From Lentzea albidocapillata (GTDB taxonomy: Bacteria; Actinomycetota; Actinomycetes; Mycobacteriales; Pseudonocardiaceae), in contig NZ_JOEA01000012.1 in the NCBI RefSeq assembly GCF_000719115.1, positions 124,001 through 188,000 on the forward strand: a DNA stretch of 64,000 nucleotides, read 5' to 3'. Positions within the stretch are counted from its first letter, which is position 1, and every line of letters starts with the position of its first letter. Positions 8,654-19,062 of this stretch are shown here, piece after piece. The notes under the pieces were generated by a model, which worked only from the letters and a program-made list of their open reading frames with translations, had not been told where the DNA came from and did no database searches. Made by a program: the position numbers and the translations under genes.

Positions 8654-9088
8654 TGGGACAGGAGCCGGCTCGCCTCGCGGAGCAGACGGGAGGTCCGGCG
8701 CCGGTGGGAGCCGAGTTCGAGGGCCTGGCCGAAGCCGTGACGCTGCGGCCGTTGCCCACGTCCGTCGAGGAGTTGCTGACCGAGTTGCAGGCTTCGCCGC
8801 GCCTGGTCGCGCACCTGCGGGCCGTGTACGGCGTGGCCACCCACGACACCGGGAAGATGTTGCACCCTAAGCGAGTTGTCCGGTCCGGGCTCGGTGCACG
8901 AGTCGGCGGGCCACGAGCTGCTGCGAGCGAGCGGGGTCGAGGAGCGGCTGGCTCGGTTCGCGCGGACACAGGTCGTGTTCGGCGTTCCAGTCGAGCTACC
9001 CGGTCGCGGGGTGAGCGCGGTGCCTCTCACTCGCCCCACCCGCCGCACCGGTCACGCTCGCACTGCGAACGTTCCGCGGACCGGGTGA
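8653..9088 (+). pseudogene. Broken HD-domain phosphohydrolase gene
   Basis: An ATG at 8653 overlaps the uvrC stop. The frame gives LPTSVEELLTELQASPRLVA, then HLRAVYGVATHDTGKMLHP. Family members then read ELSGPGS.HE, but here the frame is lost. That segment, SELSGPGSVHESAGHELL and GVEERLARFAR, continues in the next frame from about 8876, consistent with one extra A in CCTAAGCGAG. The stretch between HLRAVY and GVATHDTGK also looks shortened, and sequence after ARFART no longer resembles an HD protein. The HD motif itself (THD) remains. Deletion plus frameshift indicate a decayed gene; a base-calling error explains only the frameshift. Confidence 0.7.
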
Positions 9089-9263
9089 GGATCGTGACCA
9101 CGACCACGACGCGCCCCGTCAACCGTGGAACCTGCCGCACGTGGGGGCCGTTCCGGTGGAGACTCTCCAAGGGGGCGTCCGGTCGTGGCGTGACCCAACA
9201 TCGAGCTTGCCCAAACGAGAGCGGCACAGTCGCGCTCATGAACAGGTAACAGGAGTCGTAGTC

Positions 9264-10142
9264 GTGAACGCGGAGAAGTCCGGCATCGAAGTCGCCGTGG
9301 TGACCGGGCTGTCCGGTGCGGGCCGCAGCACCGCGGCCAAGTGCCTGGAGGACCTCGGCTGGTTCGTCGTCGACAACCTGCCCCCGGAACTCATCGCCAC
9401 CATGGTCGAGCTCGGCGCTCAGGCGCGCGGGGCGATCACCAGGGTCGCGGTCGTCATGGACGTGCGCAGCCGCGCGTTCACCGAGGACCTGGCCTCCATC
9501 ATCAAGGACCTCGACGCGCGTGGGTACAAGCCGCGCGTGTTGTTCCTCGAAGCCACCGACGCCGTGCTGATCCGGCGCTTCGAGGCGGTGCGGCGCGGTC
9601 ACCCCATGCAGGGGGACGGGCGGCTGCAGGACGGCATCGAGGCCGAGCGGATCCTGCTGACGCCGCTCAAGCAGGAGGCTGACCTGGTGGTCGACACGTC
9701 CGCGCTGAGCATCCACCAGCTGCGGGCCAAGATCGAGGACACGTTCGGCAGCGAAATGGCCAGCCGGACCAGGGTCACGGTGCTGAGCTTCGGGTACAAG
9801 TACGGGCTGCCGATGGACGCCGACCTCGTCATGGACGTGCGGTTCCTGCCGAACCCGTTCTGGATCCCGGAGCTCAGGGAACAGACGGGGCTCGATGGTG
9901 AGGTGCGTAACTACGTGCTGTCCCAGGAGGGCGCGGACGAGTTCCTTGATCGGTACCACGAGCTGCTCAGGCTCATCGGTGCCGGCTATCGGCGTGAGGG
10001 CAAGCGCTACCTGACGCTCGCGATCGGGTGCACCGGCGGCAAGCACCGCAGTGTCGCCCTGAGCGAAGAGCTGGCCGGGCGGCTGGCAAGCGAGGACGGC
10101 ACGGCCGTGAAGGTCGTGCACAGGGATCTGGGACGTGAATGA
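9264..10142 (+). CDS. rapZ: RapZ/YvcJ-family nucleotide-binding protein
   Basis: 292 residues from GTG 9264, with AGGAG eight bases upstream. Walker A-like TGLSGAGRSTAAKCLEDLGW, Walker B region ITRVAVVMDVRSR, and the C-terminal domain with FGYKYGLP, FLPNPFW and IGCTGGKHRSV. In E. coli RapZ is an RNA adaptor that senses glucosamine-6-P; in actinobacteria the exact role is unsettled. It overlaps yvcK by four bases (ATGA) and sits in the conserved uvrC-rapZ-yvcK-whiA block. The usual length and all motifs are intact. Confidence 0.95.
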   Translation: MNAEKSGIEVAVVTGLSGAGRSTAAKCLEDLGWFVVDNLPPELIATMVELGAQARGAITRVAVVMDVRSRAFTEDLASIIKDLDARGYKPRVLFLEATDAVLIRRFEAVRRGHPMQGDGRLQDGIEAERILLTPLKQEADLVVDTSALSIHQLRAKIEDTFGSEMASRTRVTVLSFGYKYGLPMDADLVMDVRFLPNPFWIPELREQTGLDGEVRNYVLSQEGADEFLDRYHELLRLIGAGYRREGKRYLTLAIGCTGGKHRSVALSEELAGRLASEDGTAVKVVHRDLGRE

Positions 10143-11116
10143 CGAAGTTGAAAGCTGTTGCTTTGGGTGGCGGCCACGGCCTGCACGCGACGCTGAGTGC
10201 GTTGAAGCAGGTCACCGACGACGTGACGGCCGTGGTGACCGTCGCGGACGACGGGGGGTCGTCGGGGCGGCTGCGGCGCGAGCTCGCCGACCTGCTGCCG
10301 CCCGGTGACCTGCGCAAGGCCATGGCGGCGCTGGCGGGGGACGACGAGGCCAGCCGGCGGTGGACGTCGCTGTTCAAGCACCGCTTCGGTGGCACCGGGG
10401 CGCTCGCGGGGCACGCGGTCGGCAACCTGGTGATCGCCGGGCTGCTCGAGCAGCTCGGCGACCCCGTCGCGGTGCTCGACCTCACCAGCAGGCTGCTCGG
10501 CGTCACAGGCCGGGTGCTGCCGATGTCGAACGATCCGCTCGACATCGAGGCGGACGTCGTCGGGCTGGACGAGGACGAGACGGACGTGCGGCGGATCCGG
10601 GGCCAGGTCGCCATCGCGACCACGCCGGGACTGGTGCAGCGCATCCGGTTGACAGCCCCGAACGGGCGACCTGCCGGCTGCCCGGAAGCAGTACAGGCTG
10701 TACTTGACGCCGATGTCGTGGTACTCGGGCCCGGATCATGGTTCACCAGCGTCTTGCCGCATCTGCTGGTGCCCGAACTGCACGACGCGCTCGTGCACAC
10801 GCGGGCCAAAAAGGTGCTCGTGCTCAATCTCGTCCCCCAACCGGGTGAAACCGCTGGTTTCTCTCCGGAGCGGCATTTGGACGTAGTCTGCGAACACGCA
10901 CCCAAGCTGAAGGTGGACGCGGTGATCGCCGACGTCGACTCGGTCCCCACCCCGGACCGGTTGACGCGAGCCGCCTCGGCACTGGGTGCGCGTACGCATC
11001 TGGCCAAGATCGCCGCACCGGACGCCGCAGAACGGCATGATCCGGAGGCACTTGCCGGTTGCCTGAGGCAAGTGGTCGTGGAGACCGGAGTGGGAGGGAC
11101 TGGCCAGTGGCGATGA
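10139..11116 (+). CDS. yvcK: YvcK/CofD-like protein (gluconeogenesis/cell-envelope factor)
   Basis: 325 residues. [17 protein letters not shown] at the N-terminus and [17 protein letters not shown] mark the CofD/YvcK Rossmann fold, with [13 protein letters not shown] and [15 protein letters not shown] later. YvcK proteins bind UDP-sugars and support growth on gluconeogenic carbon and peptidoglycan synthesis; they are often Ser/Thr kinase substrates. The start overlaps the rapZ stop and the end overlaps the whiA start, giving a tightly coupled three-gene operon. Not a true CofD transferase: no F420 genes are nearby. Confidence 0.93.
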   Translation: MTKLKAVALGGGHGLHATLSALKQVTDDVTAVVTVADDGGSSGRLRRELADLLPPGDLRKAMAALAGDDEASRRWTSLFKHRFGGTGALAGHAVGNLVIAGLLEQLGDPVAVLDLTSRLLGVTGRVLPMSNDPLDIEADVVGLDEDETDVRRIRGQVAIATTPGLVQRIRLTAPNGRPAGCPEAVQAVLDADVVVLGPGSWFTSVLPHLLVPELHDALVHTRAKKVLVLNLVPQPGETAGFSPERHLDVVCEHAPKLKVDAVIADVDSVPTPDRLTRAASALGARTHLAKIAAPDAAERHDPEALAGCLRQVVVETGVGGTGQWR

Positions 11117-12093
11117 CGTCGGCGGTCAAGGACGAGCTGAGCAGGCTCGCGGTATCCAAGACCTGTTGCCGCCGCGCGGAGGTGTCCTCCCTGCTCAGGT
11201 TCGCCGGCGGCCTGCACATCGTGTCCGGCCGGGTCGTCGTCGAGGCCGAGCTCGACCTGGGTTCCGCGGCCCGCAGGCTGCTCAAGGAGATCCAGGCGCT
11301 CTACGGCCACCACGCCGAGGTCTTCACGATCCAGTCGAACGGCCTGCGCAAGGGCACCCGGTACGTCGTCCGCGTGGTCAAGGACGGCGAGGGTCTCGCC
11401 CGGCAGACCGGTCTGCTCGACCCGCGTGGCCGTCCGGTGCGCGGCCTGCCCGCGCCGGTCGTGTCCGGTGGCGTGTGCGACGCCGAAGCCGCGTGGCGTG
11501 GTGCCTTCCTGGCGCACGGCTCGCTGACCGAACCCGGTCGCAGCTCGTCGCTGGAGATCACCTGCCCCGGCCCCGAGGCGGCGCTCGCGCTGGTCGGTGC
11601 GGCACGCAGGATGGGCATCTCGTCCAAGTCGCGCGAGGTCCGCGGGGCCGAACGCGTGGTGATAAGGGACGGCGACGCCATCGGGGCGATGCTGACCAAG
11701 CTCGGCGCGCACGACAGCGTGATGGCGTGGGAAGAGCGCCGGATGCGGCGTGAGGTCCGCGCGACCGCGAACAGGCTGGCGAACTTCGACGACGCGAACC
11801 TGCGCCGCTCGGCCCGCGCGGCCGTCGCGGCCGCCGCACGGGTCGCCCGTGCGCTGGAGATCCTCGGCCCGGAGGCACCGGACCACCTGGCCGCCGCCGG
11901 GCAGCTGCGCCTCGCGCACCGCCAGGCGTCGCTGGAGGAGCTGGGCCAGCTGTCGGACCCGCAGATGACCAAGGACGCGGTGGCAGGCCGTATAAGGCGT
12001 CTGCTGGCCATGGCGGACAAGCGGGCCAAGGATCTGGGCCTGCCGGACACCGAGTCCGCGGTCACGGCGGAAATGCTCGAAGCAGAGGTCTAG
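11107..12093 (+). CDS. whiA: Sporulation/cell-division regulator WhiA
   Basis: 328 residues from GTG 11107 ([20 protein letters not shown]); ATG 11113 is possible. N-terminal degenerate LAGLIDADG homing-endonuclease fold with [16 protein letters not shown] and [20 protein letters not shown]-terminal HTH with [20 protein letters not shown]. WhiA, with WhiB, activates sporulation septation genes such as ftsZ in Streptomyces and is conserved across Gram-positives. It overlaps yvcK by 10 bases. The stop codon lies inside the CTAG that begins the palindromic element downstream. Confidence 0.97.
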   Translation: MAMTSAVKDELSRLAVSKTCCRRAEVSSLLRFAGGLHIVSGRVVVEAELDLGSAARRLLKEIQALYGHHAEVFTIQSNGLRKGTRYVVRVVKDGEGLARQTGLLDPRGRPVRGLPAPVVSGGVCDAEAAWRGAFLAHGSLTEPGRSSSLEITCPGPEAALALVGAARRMGISSKSREVRGAERVVIRDGDAIGAMLTKLGAHDSVMAWEERRMRREVRATANRLANFDDANLRRSARAAVAAAARVARALEILGPEAPDHLAAAGQLRLAHRQASLEELGQLSDPQMTKDAVAGRIRRLLAMADKRAKDLGLPDTESAVTAEMLEAEV

Positions 12094-12256
12094 TGGCGCG
12101 ACCCGGAACGTCGGCGAGGTAATCCACGCTCAGCAGGGCACCTCGCGGCGCCGCCCCCACGTCCCCGTACAACCAGTACGAGAACGTGGGGGCGACACCA
12201 CGATGCACCCGTCTGACCGCGAATTCCCCCGGCAACGTTCCGGGCCACACCACTAG
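12090..12256. repeat. 167-bp MITE/REP-like palindromic element at the whiA 3' end
   Basis: Terminal inverted repeats of 22 bases at 12090-12111 and 12235-12256, differing at three positions, begin and end with CTAG. Inside lies a second hairpin: arms GCCCCCACGT (12153-12162) and ACGTGGGGGC (12184-12193), with a nested CGTAC/GTACG stem. Further in, CGAGGT pairs with ACCTCG. A 63-codon reading frame on the minus strand across it has no SD and is probably a by-product. The structure suggests a non-autonomous mobile element or dispersed repeat, or a structured 3' RNA of the whiA operon. Confidence 0.6.
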
Positions 12257-12266
12257 AGAAGACGAA

Positions 12267-12304
12267 GCGAATGGCCCGCAGCCGATCGGTTGCGGGCCAT
12301 TCGC
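12267..12304 (+). terminator. Strong hairpin terminator after the whiA operon
   Basis: Fourteen-base perfect arms, GCGAATGGCCCGCA (12267-12280) and its complement (12291-12304), enclose a ten-base loop that contains CCGATCGG. It follows the palindromic element and precedes the hydrolase gene. No U tract, but the stem is very stable. Confidence 0.75.
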
Positions 12305-12316
12305 CGTGTAACGGCC

Positions 12317-12367
12317 TGCAGGATCGCTTGAAGGCGGCTTGCAGGAGGTTTACAGCCGGTTTGCAGG
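12317..12367. promoter_or_regulatory. Three TGCAGG repeats at 22-23 bp spacing upstream of the hydrolase gene
   Basis: TGCAGG occurs at 12317, 12340 and 12362, each preceded by CC, CT or TT. The 23 and 22 base steps are about two helical turns, so bound proteins would face the same side. The cluster ends 55 bases before the hydrolase start, where a promoter would be expected, so it may be an operator for cooperative binding. Only 327 bases separate whiA from this gene, and all of it is accounted for by the element, terminator and these repeats. Confidence 0.45.
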
Positions 12368-12421
12368 CCGGCAGCTGATCGTTTCCCCAAGAACGCAGGA
12401 ACCACCGACTTGGGGAAACTG

Positions 12422-13786
12422 ATGAATCGCTTGAGCGGAATTCTGGCCGCCATCACTGTCTCGTCGCTGTCCTTCGGCCTGCTCGGGACCGGTGCGGCGC
12501 ACGCGGCCAACGCGTTGCCGTGCACGTCGGCCGGACCTTCGTCGGCGGACGCCGCCGACGCCGCGGCACTCAACCCGCTGCTGGCAAAGAAGATGCGCGG
12601 CCACATGACCGCCTACAACACCTCCTGCGCCCGTGCGGTGGTGCAACGGGTGAAAGCACGTGGCTTCAACGAAAGAGCCGCGGCCATCGCGATCTCGACG
12701 ACGATCATCGAGAGCAGCAACGCCAACCTGGACGGCGGCGACCTCGACTCGGTCGGCCTGTTCCAGCAGCGGGCGAGCTGGGGCAGCTTCGCTGAGCGGA
12801 CGAACCCCGCGATCGCGACGGACAAGTTCCTCGACACGATGGTCCGCTTCTACCCCAACGGCTCCTGGAACAACGCGGACATCGGCGCCGTGGCCGCGGA
12901 CGTGCAGCGGCCACGCGAGGACCTCCGCTACAAGTACGGCGTCGAGGCACCCGACGCGGTCAAGATCGCGAACCACCTCTGGGGCGGTGGCGGTGGCGGG
13001 ACCCCGTTCGGCAAGGCGGACGTGGTGCGGTTCAACGCCGACGGCACGCTCACCGGCTGGCAGAACAACGACGCTCTCAACGGTTCCTGGTACGCACCAC
13101 AGGGCATCGGCGGCACGGGGCCGGTGGAGCCGGCGCGGCTGAAGTTCGGCGACCTCAACGGGGACGGCCGCGAGGACCTGATCCGCGTCAACGCCGACGG
13201 CACGCTGACGGGCTGGCAGAACAACAACGCGCTGGCCGGTTCGTGGTTCGCCCCGTCGACCATCGGTGGCGTCGGCTCCGTCGCCCCGAAGCAGCTGCGG
13301 CTGGCCGACCTCAACGGCGACCACAAGGCCGATCTGATCAAGATCGACGCTGACGGCACGCTCAGCGCCTGGCAGAACAACGACGCCCTCGGCGGTTCCT
13401 GGCACGCGCCGCAGACCATCGGCGGCACCGGTCCGGTCGACCCGGCCCAGCTGCGCTTCGCCGACCTCAACGCCGACGGCAAAGCCGACCTGATCAGGGT
13501 CAACGCCGACGGCACGCTCACCGCCTGGCAGAACAGCAACGCGCTGGCCGGTTCGTGGTTCGCGCCGTCGACCATCGGTGGCGTAGGGGCCGACGGTGTC
13601 GCGGGCGTCCGGTTCGCGGACCTCAACGCGGACGGCAAGGCCGACGTGATCAAGGTCCACGGCGACGGCACGTTGACCGCGTGGCGCAACAACAACGCGC
13701 TCGCGGGTTCGTGGTTCGCGCCGTCGGCGATCGGCGGCGTCGGCATCAACGAGACCGACCGCGTCGAGTTCGCAGAGCTCGGCTGA
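12422..13786 (+). CDS. Secreted lysozyme-like protein with five-repeat propeller tail
   Basis: 454 residues from ATG 12422. Signal peptide MNRLSGILAAITVSSLSFGL ending in AHA. Residues about 60-180 resemble a lysozyme/transglycosylase fold with a putative catalytic Glu in ISTTIIESSNANLDGGD and the DSVGLFQQR motif of actinobacterial muralytic proteins. After a Gly-rich linker come five repeats of about 48 residues, each with DLNxDGxxDLI (calcium-loop, FG-GAP/VCBS type) and ADGTLTGWQNN...GSWxAP. Exported and probably cuts or binds cell-wall glycan. The next gene carries the same tail on a CHAP domain, so they probably act on the same target. Confidence 0.85.
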   Translation: MNRLSGILAAITVSSLSFGLLGTGAAHAANALPCTSAGPSSADAADAAALNPLLAKKMRGHMTAYNTSCARAVVQRVKARGFNERAAAIAISTTIIESSNANLDGGDLDSVGLFQQRASWGSFAERTNPAIATDKFLDTMVRFYPNGSWNNADIGAVAADVQRPREDLRYKYGVEAPDAVKIANHLWGGGGGGTPFGKADVVRFNADGTLTGWQNNDALNGSWYAPQGIGGTGPVEPARLKFGDLNGDGREDLIRVNADGTLTGWQNNNALAGSWFAPSTIGGVGSVAPKQLRLADLNGDHKADLIKIDADGTLSAWQNNDALGGSWHAPQTIGGTGPVDPAQLRFADLNADGKADLIRVNADGTLTAWQNSNALAGSWFAPSTIGGVGADGVAGVRFADLNADGKADVIKVHGDGTLTAWRNNNALAGSWFAPSAIGGVGINETDRVEFAELG

Positions 13787-13823
13787 GCAATCCCGAAACC
13801 CAACTCTGACAAGGAGAACCACC

Positions 13824-15224
13824 ATGACGCTCACTCGCGCCCTCAGCCGGGTCGCCACGACCCTGCTCTCCACCGCCGTCCTCGGCTCGTTGCTGCTCGT
13901 CGGCCAGGCCCAGGCTGCCACGGGTACCGACATCGCCAACCTGGCCAACGCCAACGAGGGGAAAATGGCCTGCAGCACCAACAGTTTAGGAGGCAGGTAC
14001 TACTACACCAGCTGCACCGGCTACAGCGGCCGTCCCGAGTACTGGTGTGCCGACTTCGCCAAGTGGGTCTGGGCGAACGTCGGAGGCATCAGCGTCACCG
14101 GCCTCGACCCCGGCGCCCGCAGCTTCTACCGGTACGGCGTCAGCAACGGCTCACTCAGCGACACGCCTCACGTCGGTGATGCCGCGGTCTTCAGCTCGAC
14201 CAACTCGGCCAGCAACATCAACCACGTCGCTATCGTCGTCGGGGTCAACTCCAACGGCACGGTCCGCGTCCAGAACGGCAACTGGGACGGCGGTTCCGGC
14301 GACCAGCCGACCACCTCCGGCAGGTCCCGCGTGGTGCCGGAGACGATCAATGGCACGACCGGCACCTACTCGGCGAGCGAGGGCTACTACCTCGTGAAGT
14401 ACGTCCGCCCGGTCGGGGTCAGCGACGCGCCGCCGCCCCCGCAGTTCGGCAAGGCGGACGTCGTGCGGCTCAACGACGGAGGCACGCTGACCGGCTGGCA
14501 GAACTTCGACGCCCTGGCCGGTTCGTGGTTCGCGCCGGAGGGCATCGGCGGTGTCGGCCCGGTGGAGGCGTCGCGGGTGAAGTACGGCGACCTCGACGGT
14601 GACGGCAAGGAGGACATCGTCCGCGTCAACGCCGACGGCACGCTGACCGGCTGGAAGAACGGCAACGCCCTCACCGGCTCGTGGCACGCGCCGTCGACCA
14701 TCGGTGGCGTCGGCGACGTCGACCCGGCACAGCTGCGGCTGGCCGATCTCAACGGTGACAAGCGCGCGGACCTGGTCAAGATCGGCCCGGACGGCTCGCT
14801 GACCGCGTGGCTGAACAACAACGCGCTGGCGGGATCCTGGCACGCGCCGGTGAACATCGGCGGTACCGGTCCGGTCGACCCGGCCCAGCTGCGCCTCGCC
14901 GACCTCAACGCGGACCGCAAGGCAGACCTGGTCAAGGTCAACGCCGACGGCACGCTCGTCGCGTGGCAGAACAACGACGCCTTCGCCGGGTCGTGGCACG
15001 CGCCGTCGGCCATCGGCGGGGTCGGCGCCGGTCCGATCGCCGGCGTCAAGTTCGCCGACCTCAACGCGGACGGCAGGGCGGAAGTGATCAAGGTGTCCGG
15101 TGACGGCTCGCTGACGGCGTGGCAGAACAACAACGCGCTGGCAGGTTCGTGGCACGCGCCGGTGAACATCGGTGGCGTCGGCACCGTCGACCCCGAGCGG
15201 GTCGAGTTCCCCGACCTCGGCTGA
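13824..15224 (+). CDS. Secreted CHAP-domain peptidoglycan amidase/endopeptidase with propeller tail
   Basis: 466 residues with SD AAGGAG before ATG 13824. Signal peptide SRVATTLLSTAVLGSLLLVG ending in AQA. CHAP domain at about residues 40-190: catalytic Cys in YWCADFAKWVW, His in NINHVAIVVGV, and the VQNGNWDG strand. Five FG-GAP-like repeats follow (DLDGDGKEDIVRVNADGTL and so on), closely matching the upstream hydrolase. CHAP enzymes cleave peptide bonds in peptidoglycan stems. The 37-base gap suggests one operon; the pair would cut glycan and peptide parts of the wall. A hairpin follows. Confidence 0.9.
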   Translation: MTLTRALSRVATTLLSTAVLGSLLLVGQAQAATGTDIANLANANEGKMACSTNSLGGRYYYTSCTGYSGRPEYWCADFAKWVWANVGGISVTGLDPGARSFYRYGVSNGSLSDTPHVGDAAVFSSTNSASNINHVAIVVGVNSNGTVRVQNGNWDGGSGDQPTTSGRSRVVPETINGTTGTYSASEGYYLVKYVRPVGVSDAPPPPQFGKADVVRLNDGGTLTGWQNFDALAGSWFAPEGIGGVGPVEASRVKYGDLDGDGKEDIVRVNADGTLTGWKNGNALTGSWHAPSTIGGVGDVDPAQLRLADLNGDKRADLVKIGPDGSLTAWLNNNALAGSWHAPVNIGGTGPVDPAQLRLADLNADRKADLVKVNADGTLVAWQNNDAFAGSWHAPSAIGGVGAGPIAGVKFADLNADGRAEVIKVSGDGSLTAWQNNNALAGSWHAPVNIGGVGTVDPERVEFPDLG

Positions 15225-15239
15225 CCTGAACCACTCCGC

Positions 15240-15270
15240 AGGCCCGCACCTGGCGATCAGGTGCGGGCCT
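15240..15270. terminator. Bidirectional hairpin between CHAP gene and LuxR gene
   Basis: Perfect 13-base arms beginning AGGCCCGCACCTG, five-base loop GCGAT. It lies between converging genes and directly abuts the LuxR stop codon. Confidence 0.75.
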
Positions 15271-17619
15271 TCAGGGCGTCTGGCGGCCCGCCCACACGGC
15301 GAGCTGGGCCCGCGACCGCAGCCCCAGCTTGGACCGCGCGTGCGTGACGTGCCGGGCGACCGTGTGCGGTGAGATGCCGAGCCGCTGCCCGATCTGCCGG
15401 TTCGTCAGCCCCTCCGCCACCAGCGTCGCCACGTGCAACTCGCGTGCGGAGACCAGCCCATCGGCCTCGGCGTTCGGGCGCGCGGTCAGGGCGTAGGAAA
15501 TGGCCTGTGCCAACGACATTCGCTCGCCCGTCGACTCGGCGGCGCGCAGGCGCCCGGCCGCGATCCGCTCACGGCACACGGCTCGCGCCTCGTCCAGCAG
15601 CGCTTGCCAGTACGGCTCGGCGCGGAAGTCGTAGCGGGTGCGGACGGCGGCGGCCGACACGAGCAGTGAGAGGGCGCGTTCGTCGTCGGAACCCACGCCG
15701 ACCAAGCCCAGTGCGAGCCCTTCCAGGTCGTAGTACTGGTCCACCGGGTGTTCGGAACCCACTTCGAGGCTCTCGCGGAACAGGTCGACCGCCTCGGCGA
15801 AACTGTTGCGCGCCAACGTGATCGCGCCCGCGGTGTGCAGGACCGGGTTCAGCATGTGCGGCAGGCCGATCAGGCGGGTCAACGTCAGCGCCTCGTGGAC
15901 CAGCGGAGCGGCCCGGTCCGGGAAACCGTGCTGCACCAACGTCCAGCCGTAGGAGTTCAGCAGGATGGCGCGTGCGAGCTTGTCGTCCGATTCGCGCAGG
16001 AGTGCGGCGGCCTCGTCGAACAACCGCCAGGCCAGTTCCGGACCGCCGGTGTGGGCCTCGGCGGACGCGAGTACCTCCAGCGCACGGGCCGTCGTGCCGG
16101 GGCGGCGGGCGTCGGCGCGTTCGATCGCCAGCGACTCCTCGGCGAACCGGCGGGTCACGTGCCAGCCGCCGCGCACCCGGTGGTGCATCGCCGCCAGCAC
16201 CGCCAGAACGCTGCGGTACGCCTGGGGCATCGGCCGGGACAGTGCCTGATGCAGTAGTTCGGTGGTGGCGCCGCGAGGGCCGTGCGGGGTCGAGGTCCAG
16301 GCCATCGCGACGATCGCGAGCGCGTGCCGCGACCAGTCGCCGGTCTCCGCGGTGCGTTTCACGGCCAGTGCGAGCAGGCCGACGTTGCGGTCCAGGCGCA
16401 GCACGACGGGCGGCGACGGGAAGAACGACGAGATCTCCGGCTCCACGACCGAACACACCCACTCGACGACACGGTCGGCCACGAGAGAGATGTCGGCGTG
16501 CGCGATAGCGCGCTCGTGGCAGTAGAGGCGGACCGATTCGAGCTGGCGGAACGTCGTGTGGCCGCCGACCCGGTCGACCACCAGCAGCGACTTCTGCTCG
16601 AGACCGGTCAGCAGCTCCAGGGCGTCGGCAACACCGCAGACCGCGCTCGCCACCCCGAGGTCGAACGGCACGCCCAGCACGGCGAGCCGGCGCGACGCCG
16701 CCTGCTCCTCCTCGGACAGCAGGTCGTAGCTCCAGCCGATCGCGGTCCGCAGCGTGCGGTGCCGGTCCTCGGCGGCGCGCGGCCCGCCGGTCAGCAACGC
16801 GAGGCGGTCGCCCAGGCGGGCGAGGATGTCGGCGGGGGAGAGCACGGTGATGCGCCGCGCGGCCAGTTCGATCGCCAGCGGCATGCCGTCCAGGGAACGG
16901 CACACGGCGACGACGTCGGCGACGTTCGTGGCGTCCACCTCGAACGAGCGGTCCACCGACACCGCGCGATCGCGGAAGAGGACCACCGAGTCGTAACGCA
17001 GGGCCTCGGTGACGTCGGCCTCGGCGGGCGGCAGTTCCAGCTCGCCGACCGCGAAGACCTGTTCCCCGGCAAGGCGAAGAGGCTCCCGCGACGTCACCAG
17101 GACGCGCAGCCGCGGGCAGGACGCCAGCAGCTCCGACACCACGTCGGCGACGTCGGCCAGCAGGTGCTCGCAGTTGTCGAGCACGAGCAACGGCCGCCGG
17201 TGCTGCTCGATCTCGGCGACCACCGCGTCGCGCACCGAGCGGTTCGGCAGCGGGTGGGCGCCGACCGCCGTGTAGACGGCCTGGACGGCGTCGGACACCG
17301 GCGCCAACGCCGCCCACCACGTCTGGTCGGCGCGTCTGGCCACATGCTGGACGGCCAGCCTGGTCTTGCCGGCGCCCGCTGGACCGACCAGCGAGACGAG
17401 ACGTGCCGTCTCGGTGCGCGCCAGCGAGGCCAGCTCCTCGCGGCGGCCCACGAACGTGTCCAGCGGAGCCGGGAGAGCCGAGTCGTGCGGGGAGTCCTCG
17501 CGTGCCGAGCTGCGTTCGCGGTACGCGCGTTGACGGCAGGCGTTGGAGCAGTAGCGTCGGCCCGCGACCGCTTCGGGAAGCGGGTTTCCACATGTCACGC
17601 AGGCGGCGGTGGCCGTCAT
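15271..17619 (-). CDS. LuxR-family AAA regulator with zinc-ribbon N-terminus
   Basis: About 782 residues; ATG 17619 (MTATAAC) or ATG 17625. N-terminal zinc ribbon CVTCG...YCSNACRQR, then an NTPase domain with Walker A GPAGAGKTRLA, Walker B LLVLDNCEHL and sensor LVTSREPLRLAGE, a TPR-like middle, and a C-terminal LuxR HTH (EGLTNRQIGQRLGISPHTVA). This STAND-like architecture is common in actinomycete regulators of secondary metabolism and stress; the effector is unknown. It converges on the hydrolase pair, whose promoter repeats would be a candidate target (inference). Confidence 0.9.
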   Translation of the reverse strand: MTATAACVTCGNPLPEAVAGRRYCSNACRQRAYRERSSAREDSPHDSALPAPLDTFVGRREELASLARTETARLVSLVGPAGAGKTRLAVQHVARRADQTWWAALAPVSDAVQAVYTAVGAHPLPNRSVRDAVVAEIEQHRRPLLVLDNCEHLLADVADVVSELLASCPRLRVLVTSREPLRLAGEQVFAVGELELPPAEADVTEALRYDSVVLFRDRAVSVDRSFEVDATNVADVVAVCRSLDGMPLAIELAARRITVLSPADILARLGDRLALLTGGPRAAEDRHRTLRTAIGWSYDLLSEEEQAASRRLAVLGVPFDLGVASAVCGVADALELLTGLEQKSLLVVDRVGGHTTFRQLESVRLYCHERAIAHADISLVADRVVEWVCSVVEPEISSFFPSPPVVLRLDRNVGLLALAVKRTAETGDWSRHALAIVAMAWTSTPHGPRGATTELLHQALSRPMPQAYRSVLAVLAAMHHRVRGGWHVTRRFAEESLAIERADARRPGTTARALEVLASAEAHTGGPELAWRLFDEAAALLRESDDKLARAILLNSYGWTLVQHGFPDRAAPLVHEALTLTRLIGLPHMLNPVLHTAGAITLARNSFAEAVDLFRESLEVGSEHPVDQYYDLEGLALGLVGVGSDDERALSLLVSAAAVRTRYDFRAEPYWQALLDEARAVCRERIAAGRLRAAESTGERMSLAQAISYALTARPNAEADGLVSARELHVATLVAEGLTNRQIGQRLGISPHTVARHVTHARSKLGLRSRAQLAVWAGRQTP

Positions 17620-17709
17620 GACCATTGACCGTACCCGGCGCGTAACGGTCCGTAACACCCGCTGTTTCGGGTATTGAACGGTTCTCCCAGGTGTAGCCAG
17701 GATCGGTCC

Positions 17710-19045
<1,336 letters not shown>

Positions 19046-19062
19046 GCAGGGGCGAACAGTCA

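Noticed and set aside
12062..12253. A 63-codon minus-strand frame across the palindromic element
   Set aside because: No SD, lies almost wholly inside inverted repeats and overlaps the whiA end; likely a by-product of the element.
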